From Planctomycetota bacterium (GTDB taxonomy: Bacteria > Planctomycetota > Phycisphaerae > UBA1845 > PWPN01): a stretch of DNA of 7,366 nucleotides. Location of the stretch: positions 1,296,579-1,303,944 of the forward strand of contig CP070790.1 of the NCBI GenBank assembly GCA_020346805.1, given 5' to 3'. A program made the translations under genes and the position numbers. Within the stretch, counting starts at the first letter, position 1; each line of letters opens with the position of its first letter. The notes under the pieces are model-generated. The model was not told the origin of the DNA, made no database searches, and worked only from the letters and a program-made list of their open reading frames with translations. This document shows positions 6,680 through 7,366 of the stretch, in pieces.

Positions 6680-6956
6680 TTGGTCTAAGATTCATGTAGT
6701 TTTTTAACTGCTGGCTACTCTGTGATAAATAATGAATTAAGCAACTCATACTGATTGATACGCGTTCAACAGTGCGGCGGGATTGATGCCGGGTATACAA
6801 GGGTTTTTAATCCATATCTGCCCCCTTCCCCTCGGCCCTGTAATCGGCGATAAGGGGAGGGGAGGACGAAATGCATAAGTGCCTTAAACCTGCTGTGAAT
6901 GATGGGTATGGCGCTCAATAGCAGATGATTGATTGTAATTATTCTCAAATCGCCGA
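6680..6956. promoter_or_regulatory. Divergent intergenic region with palindromes and a polypyrimidine/polypurine stem
   Basis: No gene is supported in this gap between the DUF4838 gene and the TIM-barrel gene. A pyrimidine run CCCCTTCCCCT (6822-6832) can pair with AGGGGAGGGG (6853-6862) through a single bulged base, leaving a 20-base loop. In that loop lies ATCGGCGAT (6843-6851), a palindrome around a central base. The same site, as ATCGCCGAT, recurs at 6949-6957, next to the promoter of the plus-strand gene. The two together form a perfect 10-base inverted repeat, AATCGGCGAT and ATCGCCGATT, about 100 bases apart. Confidence 0.4.
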
Positions 6957-6985
6957 TTGCCGGGCTCATTGACATCAGGCATAAT
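6957..6985 (+). promoter_or_regulatory. Candidate promoter of the TIM-barrel gene
   Basis: TTGCCG (6957-6962) and CATAAT (6980-6985) are separated by 17 bases, giving four and five of six consensus matches. The start would be near 6992, with a leader of about 60 bases. An alternative uses the perfect TTGACA at 6969-6974 with TATCTG (6993-6998) at 18 bases, which has a poorer -10. One copy of the ATCGCCGAT palindrome ends on the first base of the -35 box. Confidence 0.4.
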
Positions 6986-7050
6986 GTATTGGTATCTGCA
7001 CGGTTGGCAGAAAAAATAAAATCCAGTTTTTAAAGATGAGGAGAAATACT

Positions 7051-7366
7051 ATGGGTAACCTATATATCGGTCTCAACCTGGAGGCAATTCGCCGTCATGA
7101 GAAACCATTCGAGTGGGGGGTGGAGATGGCGGCAGAACTGGGCTACGAATATATCGAACCGATGGTCCACTGGGGTCGGGAATTAATGAGCGAAGCAGGT
7201 TATTACCATACCGTCTCAATGTTTGATGATCCCTATCGAATCAGGCGTGCTGCTGAAAAAGCCGGTGTCAAGCTTTCTGGCTTGCAGGCACATGGGCCGT
7301 TGGGCAGGCCGGAGGTCCATGGCGAGTATCTTAAATTGGCCATCCGCCATGCCGCCGAGTGTGGAG
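7051..7366 (+). CDS. Sugar phosphate isomerase/epimerase-like TIM barrel, 5' part
   Basis: The first 105 codons of a gene that runs off the right edge. The ATG at 7051 has GAGGAG (7038-7043) 7 bases upstream, a strong ribosome site. The visible part matches the start of the xylose isomerase-like TIM-barrel family: a first strand LYIGLNLEAI (4-13), helix with FEWGVEMAAELGY (20-32), second strand YIEPMVHW (34-41) with Glu36, helix PYRIRRAAEKAGV (61-73), third strand KLSGLQAHGPL (74-84) with His81, then EYLKLAIRHAAECG (92-105). No signal peptide is present, so it should act in the cytoplasm. Members isomerise or epimerise sugars or sugar phosphates with a divalent metal; the substrate here is unknown and the metal ligands lie beyond the edge. 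It is divergent from the DUF4838 gene, which supports a shared role in glycan use. Confidence 0.85.
   Translation, partial: MGNLYIGLNLEAIRRHEKPFEWGVEMAAELGYEYIEPMVHWGRELMSEAGYYHTVSMFDDPYRIRRAAEKAGVKLSGLQAHGPLGRPEVHGEYLKLAIRHAAECG

Noticed and set aside
6766..6975. 69-codon open frame on the minus strand in the divergent gap
   Set aside because: It reads across the C/G-rich stem and the plus-strand promoter; the translation is low in information and has no domain, so a repeat is a better explanation.

Overview
The window looks like a stretch of chromosome from a planctomycete-type bacterium, most likely of the Phycisphaerae kind, that degrades sulfated or complex polysaccharides. This rests on three things: a lipoprotein formylglycine sulfatase, a large secreted DUF4838 protein with a tail of two Dx(D/N)xDxD-type calcium loops and four spaced cysteines (the dockerin-like tail common in Phycisphaerae exoenzymes), and loosely packed, mostly single-gene units with gaps of 270-500 bp. 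The taxonomic call is inference; there is no rRNA or marker gene here.

Layout. Positions 1-174 are non-coding and carry a cluster of short perfect hairpins. Positions 175-363 (minus) hold the C-terminal remnant of a short-chain dehydrogenase/reductase (SDR). Positions 512-2002 (plus) encode a secreted lipoprotein sulfatase. Positions 2067-2816 (minus) encode an intact SDR, convergent with the sulfatase and closely related to the remnant. Positions 3210-3986 (minus) encode an unrecognised secreted cysteine-containing protein. Positions 4256 to about 6616 (minus) encode the modular DUF4838 protein (glycosidase-type N-terminal domain, DUF4838 core, fibronectin-like module, dockerin-like tail). 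From 7051 to the window edge (plus) runs the start of a sugar phosphate isomerase/epimerase-like TIM barrel, divergent from the DUF4838 gene across a 407-bp regulatory gap.

How the genes could work together (inference): the sulfatase and DUF4838 protein act outside the cytoplasm on a sulfated or uronic-acid-bearing glycan, while the SDR and the isomerase-like protein would oxidise/reduce and isomerise the released sugars inside. No transporter, regulator or SusC/D pair is visible, so this is at most part of a utilisation locus. No RNA gene, CRISPR array or recognisable transposase is present.

The observations most worth following are the SDR-tail direct repeat that brackets the sulfatase gene, the hairpin cluster at the left edge with apparent compensatory changes, the perfect palindrome lying over the SDR promoter's -10, and the structured intergenic stretch at 4070-4160. 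I see no clearly new defence or mobile system.
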